In this document: piece by piece, positions 36,625 through 45,939 of the stretch
Layout: each line of letters begins with the position of its first letter
How positions within the stretch are numbered: position 1 is the first letter of the stretch
NCBI GenBank assembly: GCA_022749815.1
Contig: JAKIWV010000002.1
Location: 124,001 to 188,000 of the forward strand
DNA from: Thermoplasmata archaeon
Lineage (GTDB): Archaea; Thermoplasmatota; Thermoplasmata; Lutacidiplasmatales; UBA184
Direction of reading: 5' to 3'
DNA: 64,000 nt
Notes under the pieces: model-generated
Told to the model about the DNA's origin: nothing
The model's database searches: none
The model's input: only the letters and a program-made list of their open reading frames with translations
Made by a program: the position numbers and the translations under genes

Positions 36625-36681
36625 AATCTCCCGGGCTCGCCGGTGGTGCGTGATCTCGACGGGGCCAATTGGAGACCCTAG
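36625..36681 (+). repeat. Internal direct repeat, left copy
   Basis: About 55 bp similar to 37942-37998 in the same orientation; 32 of the first 40 positions match, including GGGCTCGCC, GCGTGA and ACGGGG. The two copies flank the element's two genes. Confidence 0.55.
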
Positions 36682-36749
36682 TCTGCGATGGTACCCAGCC
36701 GAGAGAGGAGACTGGGTATCCAACTCCACCGATGGGCGTTATCCCGCAT

Positions 36750-37085
36750 TCACCCGGCTCTCAGTCGAGGAGTCCGCTCGTTTGTCGACGCTGGGTCAAG
36801 GACGAGATAGTCTTTCAAGGCTGCGAGGTAGGCTCGAAACGCTGCATCTCCTTCGGAGGTTATCGAGATTCGGAGTTGGAAACCTCTCGCGGTGAACGCG
36901 AAATGGCGCCGAACGAAGCCGGCCTTTTCGAGCTGCACCGCGTGCTGGTATAGATTGCCGTCCGTCATTCCCAAGGTCTCACGGACCCACACAAACGCCG
37001 CGGAGCGGTTCCGGAACAACAGCGCCATGATGCGCATGCGGCTGGGCTGGTGGATCCGCGTGTCGAGTGGGAAGGGGCGTCTCAC
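36750..37085 (-). CDS. Winged-helix transcriptional regulator (HTH_34/PF13601-like)
   Basis: 111 aa. IHQPSRMRIMALLFRNRSAA followed by VRETLGMTDGNLYQHAVQLE and a basic wing ending RISITSEG is the layout of small archaeal winged-helix regulators that act with a neighbouring membrane protein. The GTG at 37085 overlaps the membrane-protein stop as GTGA, so the two are translationally coupled. It is cargo of the transposon-like element. It may repress its own operon; the iterons at the element ends are possible operators (inference). Confidence 0.85.
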   Translation of the reverse strand: MRRPFPLDTRIHQPSRMRIMALLFRNRSAAFVWVRETLGMTDGNLYQHAVQLEKAGFVRRHFAFTARGFQLRISITSEGDAAFRAYLAALKDYLVLDPASTNERTPRLRAG

Positions 37086-37759
37086 GACCGCGGTTGTTCC
37101 CTTGACGCCACGAGTGCCCCACCGAGCGTGCAGACGAGCCCCGTCGCCAACGGGGCGATCAAGGTGAACCATGTGTACTGTTCTGTGAGACTGCCTCGCA
37201 GAACCGCAGCAACCGTCAGCGCAACGCCCGCCAGGACGGCCCCCCCAAGAACCCAGATCCCCCGGTCCGCCCGAGAGACGCAATTCAGTCCGGTCCCGCC
37301 GACCAGGATGAGAGCCGCTCCGGAGCCGAGCAATGCCACCGCGGGCTGAGCGAACGGCAAGTGGAGCGCGCCCACTATGGTCAAGCCCCCGAGTATGACC
37401 AGGAGGAAAACGAGGGCGGTGAGAATCCCTTGACGCCGGGCGACGGGCCGGGAAACGGGCACCTGCATGCCTGCCGTTCGCCAGAGGAACGCAGTAAGGA
37501 GGATCCCCAACCCGACCCAGGGCGCCCAAATGAAGGGGAAGATTGCTGCCAGGGCCGGGTTCGATACGCTGAGCAATCCCACGAGCCCGTAGGTCAGGAA
37601 GATTGCAGGAACAACGATGCCCCAGACCATCCAGGTCGCCCCACTCGTCCGCCGTAGGAGCGCATCGTTCAGCCGGGTTACTCTCACGATTTCTCTCAGC
37701 GCATCGCTAGGGCTCAATGCCTCGGGGGCCGACAACGCAGGGTCCATGATCTTCACCAT
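37082..37759 (-). CDS. Integral membrane protein, partner of winged-helix regulator
   Basis: 225 aa with about six transmembrane segments after a polar N-terminus of 45 residues. No catalytic motif is recognised. Pairs of this type (polytopic membrane protein plus small winged-helix protein) are widespread in archaea and bacteria, with unknown function. ATG at 37759, or 37747. The element's promoter for both genes probably lies in GGCTTATCGG just upstream (37770-37779). Confidence 0.75.
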   Translation of the reverse strand: MVKIMDPALSAPEALSPSDALREIVRVTRLNDALLRRTSGATWMVWGIVVPAIFLTYGLVGLLSVSNPALAAIFPFIWAPWVGLGILLTAFLWRTAGMQVPVSRPVARRQGILTALVFLLVILGGLTIVGALHLPFAQPAVALLGSGAALILVGGTGLNCVSRADRGIWVLGGAVLAGVALTVAAVLRGSLTEQYTWFTLIAPLATGLVCTLGGALVASREQPRS

Positions 37760-37941
37760 GGAGGTTCACCGATAAGCCAGAGTGGAATCTTTGTGCGGCA
37801 AATCCGAACCGGGGGTAGTTTCCCGGGGACACAGCCTCGGCCAGCGATCATGAGGAGTTCCTACTGCTCGCCCCGAGAGGGAGGTGCTCCGCTGCCGGTT
37901 CAGTCCGCGCGCGATGTCCAACCGTTCAGACCGATTCTGTG

Positions 37942-37998
37942 AATCTTCGGGGCTCGCCAGTACAGCGTGACCTCTACGGGGGCCATCCGAAGACCCGA
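37942..37998 (+). repeat. Internal direct repeat, right copy
   Basis: Second copy of the segment at 36625-36681, same orientation. It lies in the otherwise empty 37760-38105 stretch between the membrane-protein gene and the right end of the element, where no gene is seen. Confidence 0.55.
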
Positions 37999-38057
37999 AT
38001 GGTAACAGTGCCCTCCTCGTGGGGTCGGGAGCGGGGCGTACGATGAACACAGGACAG

Positions 38058-38089
38058 TGAAACGGAACTCTTTGGCACGAAACGTAACC
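38058..38089 (+). repeat. Right subterminal iterons
   Basis: TGAAACGGAACTC (38058-38070) and CGAAACGTAACC (38078-38089), 20 nt apart, resemble the left iteron pair at 36573-36605 in both sequence and spacing. Confidence 0.6.
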
Positions 38090-38120
38090 AGGGGGGCTTA
38101 GGTGGGTTGCGTTTCAAAGC

Positions 38121-38131
38121 CCGCGCCGTCG
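38121..38131 (+). repeat. Target-site duplication, right copy
   Basis: CCGCGCCGTCG, identical to 36529-36539 and abutting the right terminal inverted repeat. In the pre-insertion sequence it would continue the HAD reading frame to a TAA seven bases further on (38138-38140). Confidence 0.82.
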
Positions 38132-38137
38132 CTCGGG

Positions 38138-38146
38138 TTAAATATA
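38138..38146 (+). promoter_or_regulatory. TATA box of the 16S rRNA gene
   Basis: TTAAATATA lies about 315 nt before the mature 16S 5' end, the strongest TATA match in the window. Transcription would start near 38170, leaving a leader of about 280 nt. The transposon-like element ends 17 bp upstream of the box, so the core promoter is intact. Confidence 0.7.
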
Positions 38147-38360
38147 GGGCCGAACTGGGAACGCTACCCCGTGGGTTCCCTGAAGGGAACCGACGAGGCG
38201 ACGCCCCCACGGCGCGCCGGGGACCCGATGATCCGGGCGCTCCAGGGAACGTCACAGATGGCCCGAAGGGGCGTGGAGCCCCGAGAACCCCTCCCTGGAA
38301 ACGGGGAGTGACCTCTCGGGACCGACAAGGAAGGTAGAGAAGAGTTCGCTTAGAACACAC

Positions 38361-38382
38361 GAGCTCGTCCACGGACGAGCTC
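38361..38382 (+). other. Stem-loop in the 16S leader
   Basis: GAGCTCGTCC (38361-38370) and GGACGAGCTC (38373-38382) form a 10-bp perfect stem with a 2-nt loop. It lies within the pre-rRNA leader, about 70 nt before the mature 16S. Confidence 0.7.
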
Positions 38383-38398
38383 GCAAAGAGCAAATTCC

Positions 38399-38405
38399 GC
38401 CAGTC
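38399..38405 (+). other. 16S processing stem, 5' strand
   Basis: GCCAGTC here pairs with GACTGGC at 39982-39988, and GATTCGG (38412-38418) pairs with CCGAGTC (39970-39976). The two helices flank a small internal loop and bracket the 16S, as expected for the pre-rRNA processing stem cut by the archaeal splicing endonuclease. Confidence 0.65.
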
Positions 38406-38452
38406 AGAATAGATTCGGTTTCTTTGACCGTCACAATAACCCAGAATGAATG

Positions 38453-39922
<1,470 letters not shown>

Positions 39923-40045
39923 AGAACGCCGGTCTCTGAAGAGACCAAGTTCGGAGACGTGCAAGACCGCCGAGTCGCTCGGACTGGCGAACCCTCTCCC
40001 TTCCCTCCCTGAGGGCCATCAACCCATTCCTGAGTAGTTACTACG

Positions 40046-40054
40046 TTATTATAT
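40046..40054 (+). promoter_or_regulatory. TATA box of the riboflavin operon
   Basis: TTATTATAT lies 24-32 nt before the GTG start of ribB and so predicts a nearly leaderless transcript. It also shows that ribB is not simply co-transcribed with the 16S. Confidence 0.6.
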
Positions 40055-40077
40055 CTCCACTTCGGCTGTTGCCGGTC

Positions 40078-40809
40078 GTGATCGCTGAGACCCGTCCTTC
40101 GGCGGCACTTCCTTCGCAATTGGCCCTGGCAGGGGACTGCCTAGCCCATGGCGAGCCGGTGCTGATTTACGACGCGCCGGACCGCGAAGGCGAGACCGAC
40201 CTCGTCATTCTGGCCGAGCGCGCAACGCCCGAGCTCATCCGGCTCCTGCGGAAGGATGCGGGGGGGCTCCTCTGCGTGGCGGTCTCCGACGAGCTGCGCC
40301 GGCGCATCGGTCTTCCATTTCAATCTGAGATGCTCGCGCTCGCCGAGCGACGGTTCCCGGCCCTCGCCCCCCTGCGTCGCCAGGACCTCAAGTACGATGC
40401 CCGAAGCGCCTTCGGGGTGACCGTGAACCACCGGACGAATTTTACCGGCGTCCCCGACACCGACCGGGCGACGACCGTGAGGGCCCTGGGCGAGCTCGCT
40501 CGCGACGCGCCGACGTTGAGCGATGTCGAACTCACTCGCCGCTTCACCTCCGAGTTCACGTCGCCCGGCCACGTGCCGATCCTCTACGCCGCGCCGGGCC
40601 TGGTCAACGAACGAAAGGGCCATACGGAACTCGCCATCTCGCTGGCCCGGATGGCAGGGCTCTCGGAGGCGGCGGTCGTCTGCGAGATGCTCGGAGACTC
40701 GGGAGGTCCGAGGTCTCCGGAAGCGGCGCGCCGCTACGCGGAGACCCACGGGTGGGTCTTCCTCGAGGGGCGCGCGATCCATCAGGCGTGGCCGGCATGG
40801 TCCGGGTGA
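40078..40809 (+). CDS. ribB: 3,4-dihydroxy-2-butanone 4-phosphate synthase
   Basis: Forms the four-carbon unit of riboflavin from ribulose 5-phosphate. 243 aa with the acidic active-site loop D35-R-E-G-E-T-D and the VTVNHRTNFTGVPDTDRATT block. Single-domain, without the GTP cyclohydrolase II half. The GTG at 40078 is chosen because it lies about 25 nt from the TATA box; a TTG at 40069 is possible. Overlaps ribL by 13 nt. Confidence 0.96.
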   Translation: MIAETRPSAALPSQLALAGDCLAHGEPVLIYDAPDREGETDLVILAERATPELIRLLRKDAGGLLCVAVSDELRRRIGLPFQSEMLALAERRFPALAPLRRQDLKYDARSAFGVTVNHRTNFTGVPDTDRATTVRALGELARDAPTLSDVELTRRFTSEFTSPGHVPILYAAPGLVNERKGHTELAISLARMAGLSEAAVVCEMLGDSGGPRSPEAARRYAETHGWVFLEGRAIHQAWPAWSG

Positions 40810-41237
40810 TGGCCACGGGGGTCTTCGACCTCCTGCATCCGGGACACGTCTTTTTCCTGGAGGAGGCGAAGAAGCTCGGCGACGAGCTCGTCGTCGTCGT
40901 CGCGCGCGACGCGACGGCGAAGCGCCTCAAGCACGAGCCCATTGTCCCGGAGCACCTCCGTCTCCAGATGGTCTCCGCGCTCAAGCCGGTCGACCGGGCC
41001 CTTTTGGGCTCGCCGACGGATATCTATCAGACCGTGGTCGACGTGCGGCCCGACCTGATCGCGCTCGGCTACGACCAGATCTGGGACGAGCACGAGGTAG
41101 AGGCCGAATGCCTCCGCCGCGGGGTGAAGGTCCAGGTCGTCCGGCTCCCCGAGATCCCCCACGACCATCTCGCCACGAAACGGCTCGTCGAGCGGATCCT
41201 GGAGAAGGCCCGGGCGACGGAGGAGCCGCGCCGATGA
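40797..41237 (+). CDS. ribL: FAD synthase, archaeal RibL type
   Basis: Cytidylyltransferase-like protein that adenylates FMN to FAD. 146 aa with HPGH at residues 14-17 in GVFDLLHPGHVFF, the nucleotidyl-transfer motif, and GYDQIWDE later. The closest characterised relative by memory is the Methanocaldococcus jannaschii RibL. ATG at 40797 lies inside ribB; the stop overlaps ribC as ATGA. No riboflavin kinase is adjacent. Confidence 0.93.
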   Translation: MVRVMATGVFDLLHPGHVFFLEEAKKLGDELVVVVARDATAKRLKHEPIVPEHLRLQMVSALKPVDRALLGSPTDIYQTVVDVRPDLIALGYDQIWDEHEVEAECLRRGVKVQVVRLPEIPHDHLATKRLVERILEKARATEEPRR

Positions 41238-41707
41238 AGCGCATCGGGGTCGCCGACACGACATTCGCCCGGGTGGACATGGCCTCCGCCGCGCTCCTCG
41301 CCCTCCGCGGAGCCGGGACCGGCTTTCGGGTATACCGGCGGACCGTTCCCGGCATCAAGGACCTGGCCGTCGCCTGCCGGCAGCTGTTCCAGGAGGACTC
41401 CGTCGACCTCTGCCTCGTCCTCGGCATGCCGGGCCCGGCGGAGCTCGACAAGAACTCGGCCTTCATCGCATCGCTCGGCCTTCAGTTCGCGTCGGTGCTC
41501 GAGGGAAAGCCGATCGTCGAGTGCTTCGTCCACGAGGGCGAGGCGCGGGACGCCCGCGAGCTCGACCACCTCGCCCGCCGCCGGGCCGAGGAGCACGCGC
41601 TCAACGCCTACCATTTGCTGTTCCGGCCGCAGGAGCTCGCCCGCCACGCCGGCGAAGGTCTCCGGCAGGGATTCGCCGACGCGGGACCGGTGCGCCCGCG
41701 ACGGTAG
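41234..41707 (+). CDS. ribC: Riboflavin synthase, archaeal RibC type
   Basis: 157 aa homologue of the archaeal pentameric riboflavin synthase, which is related to lumazine synthase rather than to bacterial RibE. Features are GVADTTFARVDMA at the N-terminus, the FRVYRRTVPGIKDLAVACR strand-helix and LVLGMPGPAELD. It dismutates two 6,7-dimethyl-8-ribityllumazine molecules to riboflavin. Coupled to ribL by a 4-nt overlap and followed by its substrate-producing enzyme RibH. Confidence 0.95.
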   Translation: MKRIGVADTTFARVDMASAALLALRGAGTGFRVYRRTVPGIKDLAVACRQLFQEDSVDLCLVLGMPGPAELDKNSAFIASLGLQFASVLEGKPIVECFVHEGEARDARELDHLARRRAEEHALNAYHLLFRPQELARHAGEGLRQGFADAGPVRPRR

Positions 41708-41749
41708 GCACGGAACTGCACCCCAAGAATCCAGGAAGGAACTACGAAG

Positions 41750-42196
41750 ATGCCGAAGAAAGCACGGGAAGGGAACGGGGTCCGCATCGCCATCGTCGGA
41801 AGCGAGTTCAACTACGACATCACGACGATGATGATCGAGCGGGCCCGGGAGGAGATCGATTTTCTGGGCGCCGAGGTCGGTCCGGTCGTCAAGACGCCGG
41901 GCGTCTACGACATGCCGATCGCCGTTCGGGCCCTGATGGAGCGGAAGGACGTGGACGCCGTCGTCACGCTCGGGGCCGTCATCGAGGGCGAGACGAACCA
42001 CGACGAAGTCATCATGAACCAGGCGACGCGGAAGCTCACCGACCTGACCGTCGAGTACGGCAAGCCCCTGGGGCTCGGGATCTCCGGACCCGGGGAGACC
42101 CGGCTCCAGGCCCAGGATCGTATCGAGAACGCCGCCGCTGCGGTCCGCTCCGTCGTGAAAATGGTCCGCCGGTTGAAGGAGATCCGCGGGGGCTAA
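41750..42196 (+). CDS. ribH: 6,7-dimethyl-8-ribityllumazine synthase
   Basis: 148 aa. The substrate loops SEFNYDITTMM and TPGVYDMPIAVRAL, and the GAVIEGETNHDEVI block with the catalytic histidine, are present. It condenses the RibB product with the pyrimidine intermediate. Last gene of ribB-ribL-ribC-ribH, 42 nt after ribC; the ATG follows a GGAAGGAAC-type purine-rich stretch. Confidence 0.97.
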   Translation: MPKKAREGNGVRIAIVGSEFNYDITTMMIERAREEIDFLGAEVGPVVKTPGVYDMPIAVRALMERKDVDAVVTLGAVIEGETNHDEVIMNQATRKLTDLTVEYGKPLGLGISGPGETRLQAQDRIENAAAAVRSVVKMVRRLKEIRGG

Positions 42197-42258
42197 TCGG
42201 ACCCGCGCTCGGCCCCTAGCGCCACGCGCAAGGACGACCCCGTGAGTCGTGCTAGCAC

Positions 42259-43416
42259 GTGTCGCTTAAGAGCCCCGGTCGCTCGCGAGCCGCCGTGGCG
42301 CCCCATCGCTCTACCCTTGCCCGGCTCCGCGCGCAGGTCGACCGGGCCGACCGCGACTTAGCGCGTGCCATCGGTCGGCGGCTCACGCTGGCGGCAGCAA
42401 TCGGCCGATCGAGGCGGCGGACGAGCTCGCCGCTACGCGACTACGCTCGGGAGTCACGAGTCCTCGGGCGCTGGCGCCGCCGGCTCGCCGCCACGGGAGT
42501 GGAGCTGATTCGGAGCGAGCCGCTCGCCCGGTGGCTGATTGAAGAGTCGCTTCGGGTCCAGGAGGCGGGTCCGCGACCCCGGCGCCGACCTCAAAGTCCG
42601 GGTCGCCGAATCGCCATCGTCGGGGCTGCGGGCGGGATGGGGCGCTGGCTGGATGACTTCCTCTCCGACGCGGGGCACGACGTCCGACTGCTCGACCCGA
42701 AAGTGCCTCGAAGCTCCCCACGTCGGTTGGCCTCGATCGAGGCTGCGATGACGGAACGCGAGATCGTAGCTTTCGCAACCCCCATCCGCGGAACCGCCAA
42801 GGTTCTCGAGCGGGCGCTTCGTGTGCGTTCCCCCGCCGTGGTGTTCGACGTACTGAGCGTGAAGGCCCCGATCGCCCACCTGCTCCGTGCGGCCCCCCGA
42901 CGGGGGCGCCCCGTCACGAGCCTGCACCCCATGTTTGGACCCTCGGCCCGGACCCTCTCCGGCCGAAACCTACTGCTCGTCACCTGCGGCGTTCCCGAGG
43001 CCGATCGTCCGGTGAGGGCGTTGTTCTCCCACTCGGCCGCGAACCTTCCAGAGGTGCGTCTGGAGCGGCACGACCAGTTGATCTCGGAATCGCTCGGCCC
43101 GGCCCACTTGGTGAATCTTCTGTTCCTTGCAGCGCTCGCGTCGGACCCCCTCACGCCCCACGACCTCGCCCGCGCGGCGAGCACGACGTTTCACCGTCAA
43201 TCCACCCTCGCGGCCTCGGTGGCCCGCGAAGGTCCGGAGCTCTATCTCGACATCCAATCACAAAATCCGCCCGCGGGCGAGACCTATGCGGCAGTGCGCG
43301 TTGCGCTAACCCGTCTCTCCACCCTCGTCCAGCGACAGGACCTCCCGGGGTTCCGGAAACTCCTCGTCGCGGGGCGGGCAAAGATCGAACCCGGTCCCGA
43401 GCCGATGCGTTCGTGA
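42259..43416 (+). CDS. tyrA: Chorismate mutase-prephenate dehydrogenase
   Basis: 385 aa bifunctional-looking enzyme for tyrosine synthesis. Residues about 18-100 form an AroQ-type chorismate mutase helix bundle (LRAQVDRADRDLARAIGRR). From residue 117 a Rossmann domain starts with IAIVGAAGGMGRW, followed by the prephenate dehydrogenase helical domain (TSLHPMFGP, with its conserved HPMFG). GTG at 42259. It is a stand-alone gene after the riboflavin operon and converges with radB. Confidence 0.92.
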   Translation: MSLKSPGRSRAAVAPHRSTLARLRAQVDRADRDLARAIGRRLTLAAAIGRSRRRTSSPLRDYARESRVLGRWRRRLAATGVELIRSEPLARWLIEESLRVQEAGPRPRRRPQSPGRRIAIVGAAGGMGRWLDDFLSDAGHDVRLLDPKVPRSSPRRLASIEAAMTEREIVAFATPIRGTAKVLERALRVRSPAVVFDVLSVKAPIAHLLRAAPRRGRPVTSLHPMFGPSARTLSGRNLLLVTCGVPEADRPVRALFSHSAANLPEVRLERHDQLISESLGPAHLVNLLFLAALASDPLTPHDLARAASTTFHRQSTLAASVAREGPELYLDIQSQNPPAGETYAAVRVALTRLSTLVQRQDLPGFRKLLVAGRAKIEPGPEPMRS

Positions 43417-43501
43417 GCCGGGCCACCGACTCGGACCTGGCCTTTCGTACCGCGTTGGACCTGGACACGAATTCTCCTCCCTCGAGGGGGTGCCCACGGC
43501 C

Positions 43502-44191
43502 CTACACGAGCCCGAGGTCCGAGATCCGAAACTCAATCGAACCCTCCGGACGGGAGCGGTGCTTCATGAGTACCGCTCGACGCCATTCCCCCTGGAGGCG
43601 ATCGAACCGGAGGATCGCCTTCGCCGCGTGACTCAGAAAGGCCCCCCCCACGGGCTCGAGGGTGCCGTCGCCGACCTTGCGCCAGACCTGATTCGTCACC
43701 AACACGGGCACCGGGACCTGCAGCGCGGCTGAGACGAGCTGCGCGAGCTCCAGTCCGAGCTCCCTCCGCGCCGTTTCCTCGTTCTTCCCCCCGAGCTCGA
43801 GGCGGTAATGCATCGTCGCGGAATCGACGATGATGAGGCCGACGGGACGCGACCCGTCCCGCGCCAGTCGAGTGGCCATGTTCACGGCGCGGCTCTGCTC
43901 GGCGAACGTCCCGGGAGAGGAGATCAACAGATGCTCGAGCAGTTGGGACATCCGGGGGCCGGCCATCGCCTCCAGTTTGTCCACCGAGACTCCTTCCGTG
44001 TCGATGTAGACGACCCAACGGCCAGAGACCGCGACCGCGAGGGCGACCTGGAGACAGAGGATCGTCTTCCCCGTGCCACCCTCGCCATACACCTCGGTGA
44101 CGGAGTCGGTATCGAGCCCCCCTCCGAGCAACTCATCGAGCGCGGGGAGGCCGGTCGGAAGGTGGTCGGTGGGCATGTCGCCGTCCGACAC
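43502..44191 (-). CDS. radB: DNA repair and recombination protein RadB
   Basis: 229 aa RecA-fold paralogue of RadA lacking the N-terminal DNA-binding domain. LPTGLPALDELLGGGLDTDS opens the core; Walker A is GEGGTGKT at 36-43. Walker B VGLIIVDSAT is present. RadB is thought to assist RadA-mediated recombination in Euryarchaeota-type lineages. Start is GTG 44191 or ATG 44176; the second matches the usual short N-terminus. Confidence 0.95.
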   Translation of the reverse strand: MSDGDMPTDHLPTGLPALDELLGGGLDTDSVTEVYGEGGTGKTILCLQVALAVAVSGRWVVYIDTEGVSVDKLEAMAGPRMSQLLEHLLISSPGTFAEQSRAVNMATRLARDGSRPVGLIIVDSATMHYRLELGGKNEETARRELGLELAQLVSAALQVPVPVLVTNQVWRKVGDGTLEPVGGAFLSHAAKAILRFDRLQGEWRRAVLMKHRSRPEGSIEFRISDLGLV

Positions 44192-44225
44192 AGCGGCGTC
44201 CCTTAAGTCGGAGGGCGTCCGGGCC

Positions 44226-45575
44226 CTATCGAGCGGTCACTGGGTACGCCACCCCCTTTTCGGGGGACACGACGGTCGTGCCCTTCGGGTGGAAATCGTC
44301 CGGGTGCTCAGTGTGGATCGGGAACGTGGTCGACGACTTGAGGCGCTGCGCGATCGAGAGCAGTTCAGCCCCGGAGCAGTGCCCGGAGGCGTGGAGGGAA
44401 TGCCGGCGCAATTGGAAGTGGTCGAGCCAGTTCTGGAGCACCTCGGCCTCGAGGTCCTCCTCTGAGAACGGCTCGCTCATCGAGTACACGAACGGGCTTC
44501 CCTTGGGAGGCCGGAGGTCGATGAGCTCGGGGAAGTGCATCATTTCGAGCATGAGGAAGAGTTTCTTCCCCTGGGTCCGGACGTACTCCGCGTCGACGGC
44601 CCCGGCGAGGAACGGTTCCTCCCACTTGTAGTAGACTTTCTTGGGCCGCTCGTACACCAGAAGGTCCGGGGTCTGTCCGGGGACAGGGACCTTCGGGAAA
44701 CCCGGCTGGCCGGCCACGGCCGATAACAGATACGCCGTCTTCAGCGATACGACGAACGAACGCTCGGCCGTCTGCGACGCGTGGTAGAGAGTGGCGATCC
44801 GGTCGATATCCCGCGGGTAGCAGGTTCCGAGCACGAGGTCGGAGCTCGCTTCCAGGACACGGTCGACCTCGCCGCGGACGGATTCCTCCGTGAAGTTCTT
44901 TCGGGGGTCGGGGCCGACCCGGGTCCCTTCCGTAATGAAAGCGGCCGGTTCCTCTCTCGCCGCGGCTTCGAGGAACCCCTGGGTCAGCGCCGCCCGAGGG
45001 CCATGCTGGCGGAAGTCGCCGGTGTAGGCGATCGAGCCCGCCGAGGTGTGGATGACATAGCCGTACGCGCCGGGAATCGAGTGGTCGACGGGGTGGGGGA
45101 CGACCTCGAGGTTGCCGAGACGCACCGGCGTTCGCGGCGTCAGGATCTTCCACCGGTGCGTGCCGTAGCCGCCCCGGCCCGAGACCTGGATCGCGTCGAG
45201 GAGCACCTTGGTGTCGGCGCCCAGATAGACCGGGATTTCCGGGTCGATGTGCTTCAGGTACCCCGCATGGTCGAAGTGAGCGTGGGTCACGAAGACCGCG
45301 TCGATCTTCGGTGCCTCGTACTCCAGGTCGGCCCCGTGGAGAGACTCCCGGGAGTACAGCCCCGGGACCCTCGGAATGAGGTCGAACTCGAGCAGGTCCT
45401 TGATCGGGCTCGTGGACCGGGGCTGAAGATAGTTGAGGTAGAACTCGTCGTACCGGGGGGAGAACGACGGGCCGAAGTCGAACAGGATCCGTTCGGGACC
45501 GTCCTCGATGAGGATCTTGTTGCCCCCGATCTCCCGTACGCCTCCGAGGAACGTGATCGACGGCTCCGGCATCAC
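44226..45575 (-). CDS. RNase J-like beta-CASP metallo-beta-lactamase
   Basis: 449 aa. Zinc ligands H98-x-H100-x-D102-H103 in VTHAHFDHAG, then VDHSIPGAYG, YTGDFR and a late HASGH give the metallo-beta-lactamase and beta-CASP motifs. There are no KH domains, so it is the archaeal RNase J group, with 5'-3' exonuclease activity in characterised members, rather than aCPSF1. Start is the GTG at 45575 or the ATG at 45572. Same strand as radB, 34 nt apart. Confidence 0.9.
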   Translation of the reverse strand: MMPEPSITFLGGVREIGGNKILIEDGPERILFDFGPSFSPRYDEFYLNYLQPRSTSPIKDLLEFDLIPRVPGLYSRESLHGADLEYEAPKIDAVFVTHAHFDHAGYLKHIDPEIPVYLGADTKVLLDAIQVSGRGGYGTHRWKILTPRTPVRLGNLEVVPHPVDHSIPGAYGYVIHTSAGSIAYTGDFRQHGPRAALTQGFLEAAAREEPAAFITEGTRVGPDPRKNFTEESVRGEVDRVLEASSDLVLGTCYPRDIDRIATLYHASQTAERSFVVSLKTAYLLSAVAGQPGFPKVPVPGQTPDLLVYERPKKVYYKWEEPFLAGAVDAEYVRTQGKKLFLMLEMMHFPELIDLRPPKGSPFVYSMSEPFSEEDLEAEVLQNWLDHFQLRRHSLHASGHCSGAELLSIAQRLKSSTTFPIHTEHPDDFHPKGTTVVSPEKGVAYPVTAR

Positions 45576-45596
45576 CGGCCGAAGCCGCCGTGGGGT

Positions 45597-45839
45597 TTAG
45601 GCGGTTTCCGGCTCCGGGGCCCGCTGGGGCCCGGAGGCCCGGAACCGGAGGAACCCCCAGAACCGGTGCGGACGGGGAGTCTGGGGGCCCCTGTCCGAGG
45701 CCAGCGCCTGGCTCCGGATGTAGGCGGGGCTTTCGTGGGGGAACTCGAGACGGGCGTACTCGAGCAGGGCGTGGTCGTAATCGGGTCGGCTCAACTCGGC
45801 GATTCTGGGCGCCAGCATTCCGAACATGGGCTTCCTCAC
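45597..45839 (-). CDS. Small unknown protein upstream of RNase J
   Basis: 80 aa. It is rich in Arg, Pro and aromatic residues, with the segment PDYDHALLEYARLEFPHESP. No domain is recognised and no signal peptide is seen. Start GTG 45839 or ATG 45827. It lies 21 nt upstream of the RNase J-like gene and could be its first cistron. Confidence 0.5.
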   Translation of the reverse strand: MRKPMFGMLAPRIAELSRPDYDHALLEYARLEFPHESPAYIRSQALASDRGPQTPRPHRFWGFLRFRASGPQRAPEPETA

Positions 45840-45939
45840 AGGGGGATAGGACGAGCCGAACGAAGGTCGTCGACCCGCGTAGGGCGGCCGTCGTACGACG
45901 GGTCAATGCCTATCTAGCCCCCGGGCATTCCCCTCCCTG

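Larger units (their letters stand above)
36540..38120. mobile_element. 1,581-bp transposon-like element lacking a transposase
   Basis: The ends are GCTTTGAAACGTAAC (36540-36554) and its inverted copy GTTGCGTTTCAAAGC (38106-38120), 14 of 15 matching. Both abut an identical 11-bp direct repeat, the signature of a target-site duplication. Further copies of the TGAAACGTAAC core lie just inside both ends. A diverged direct repeat of about 55 bp occurs at 36625-36681 and 37942-37998. The only genes inside are a membrane protein and a winged-helix regulator on the minus strand; no transposase, integrase or Cas1 is seen. It interrupts the last codons of the HAD gene and ends 17 bp from the 16S TATA box. 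Probably a non-autonomous, cargo-carrying element. Confidence 0.78.

Noticed and set aside
36544-38089. GAAAC-containing repeats as a CRISPR array
   Set aside because: The repeats are 10-13 bp, variable, few and irregularly spaced, with no unique spacers of constant length and no cas genes; they fit subterminal iterons of the element better.
38384-38392. Box A antitermination signal in the 16S leader
   Set aside because: The TGCTCTTTG sequence occurs only on the strand opposite to transcription, so it is not a conventional box A; its complementarity to 16S is reported instead.
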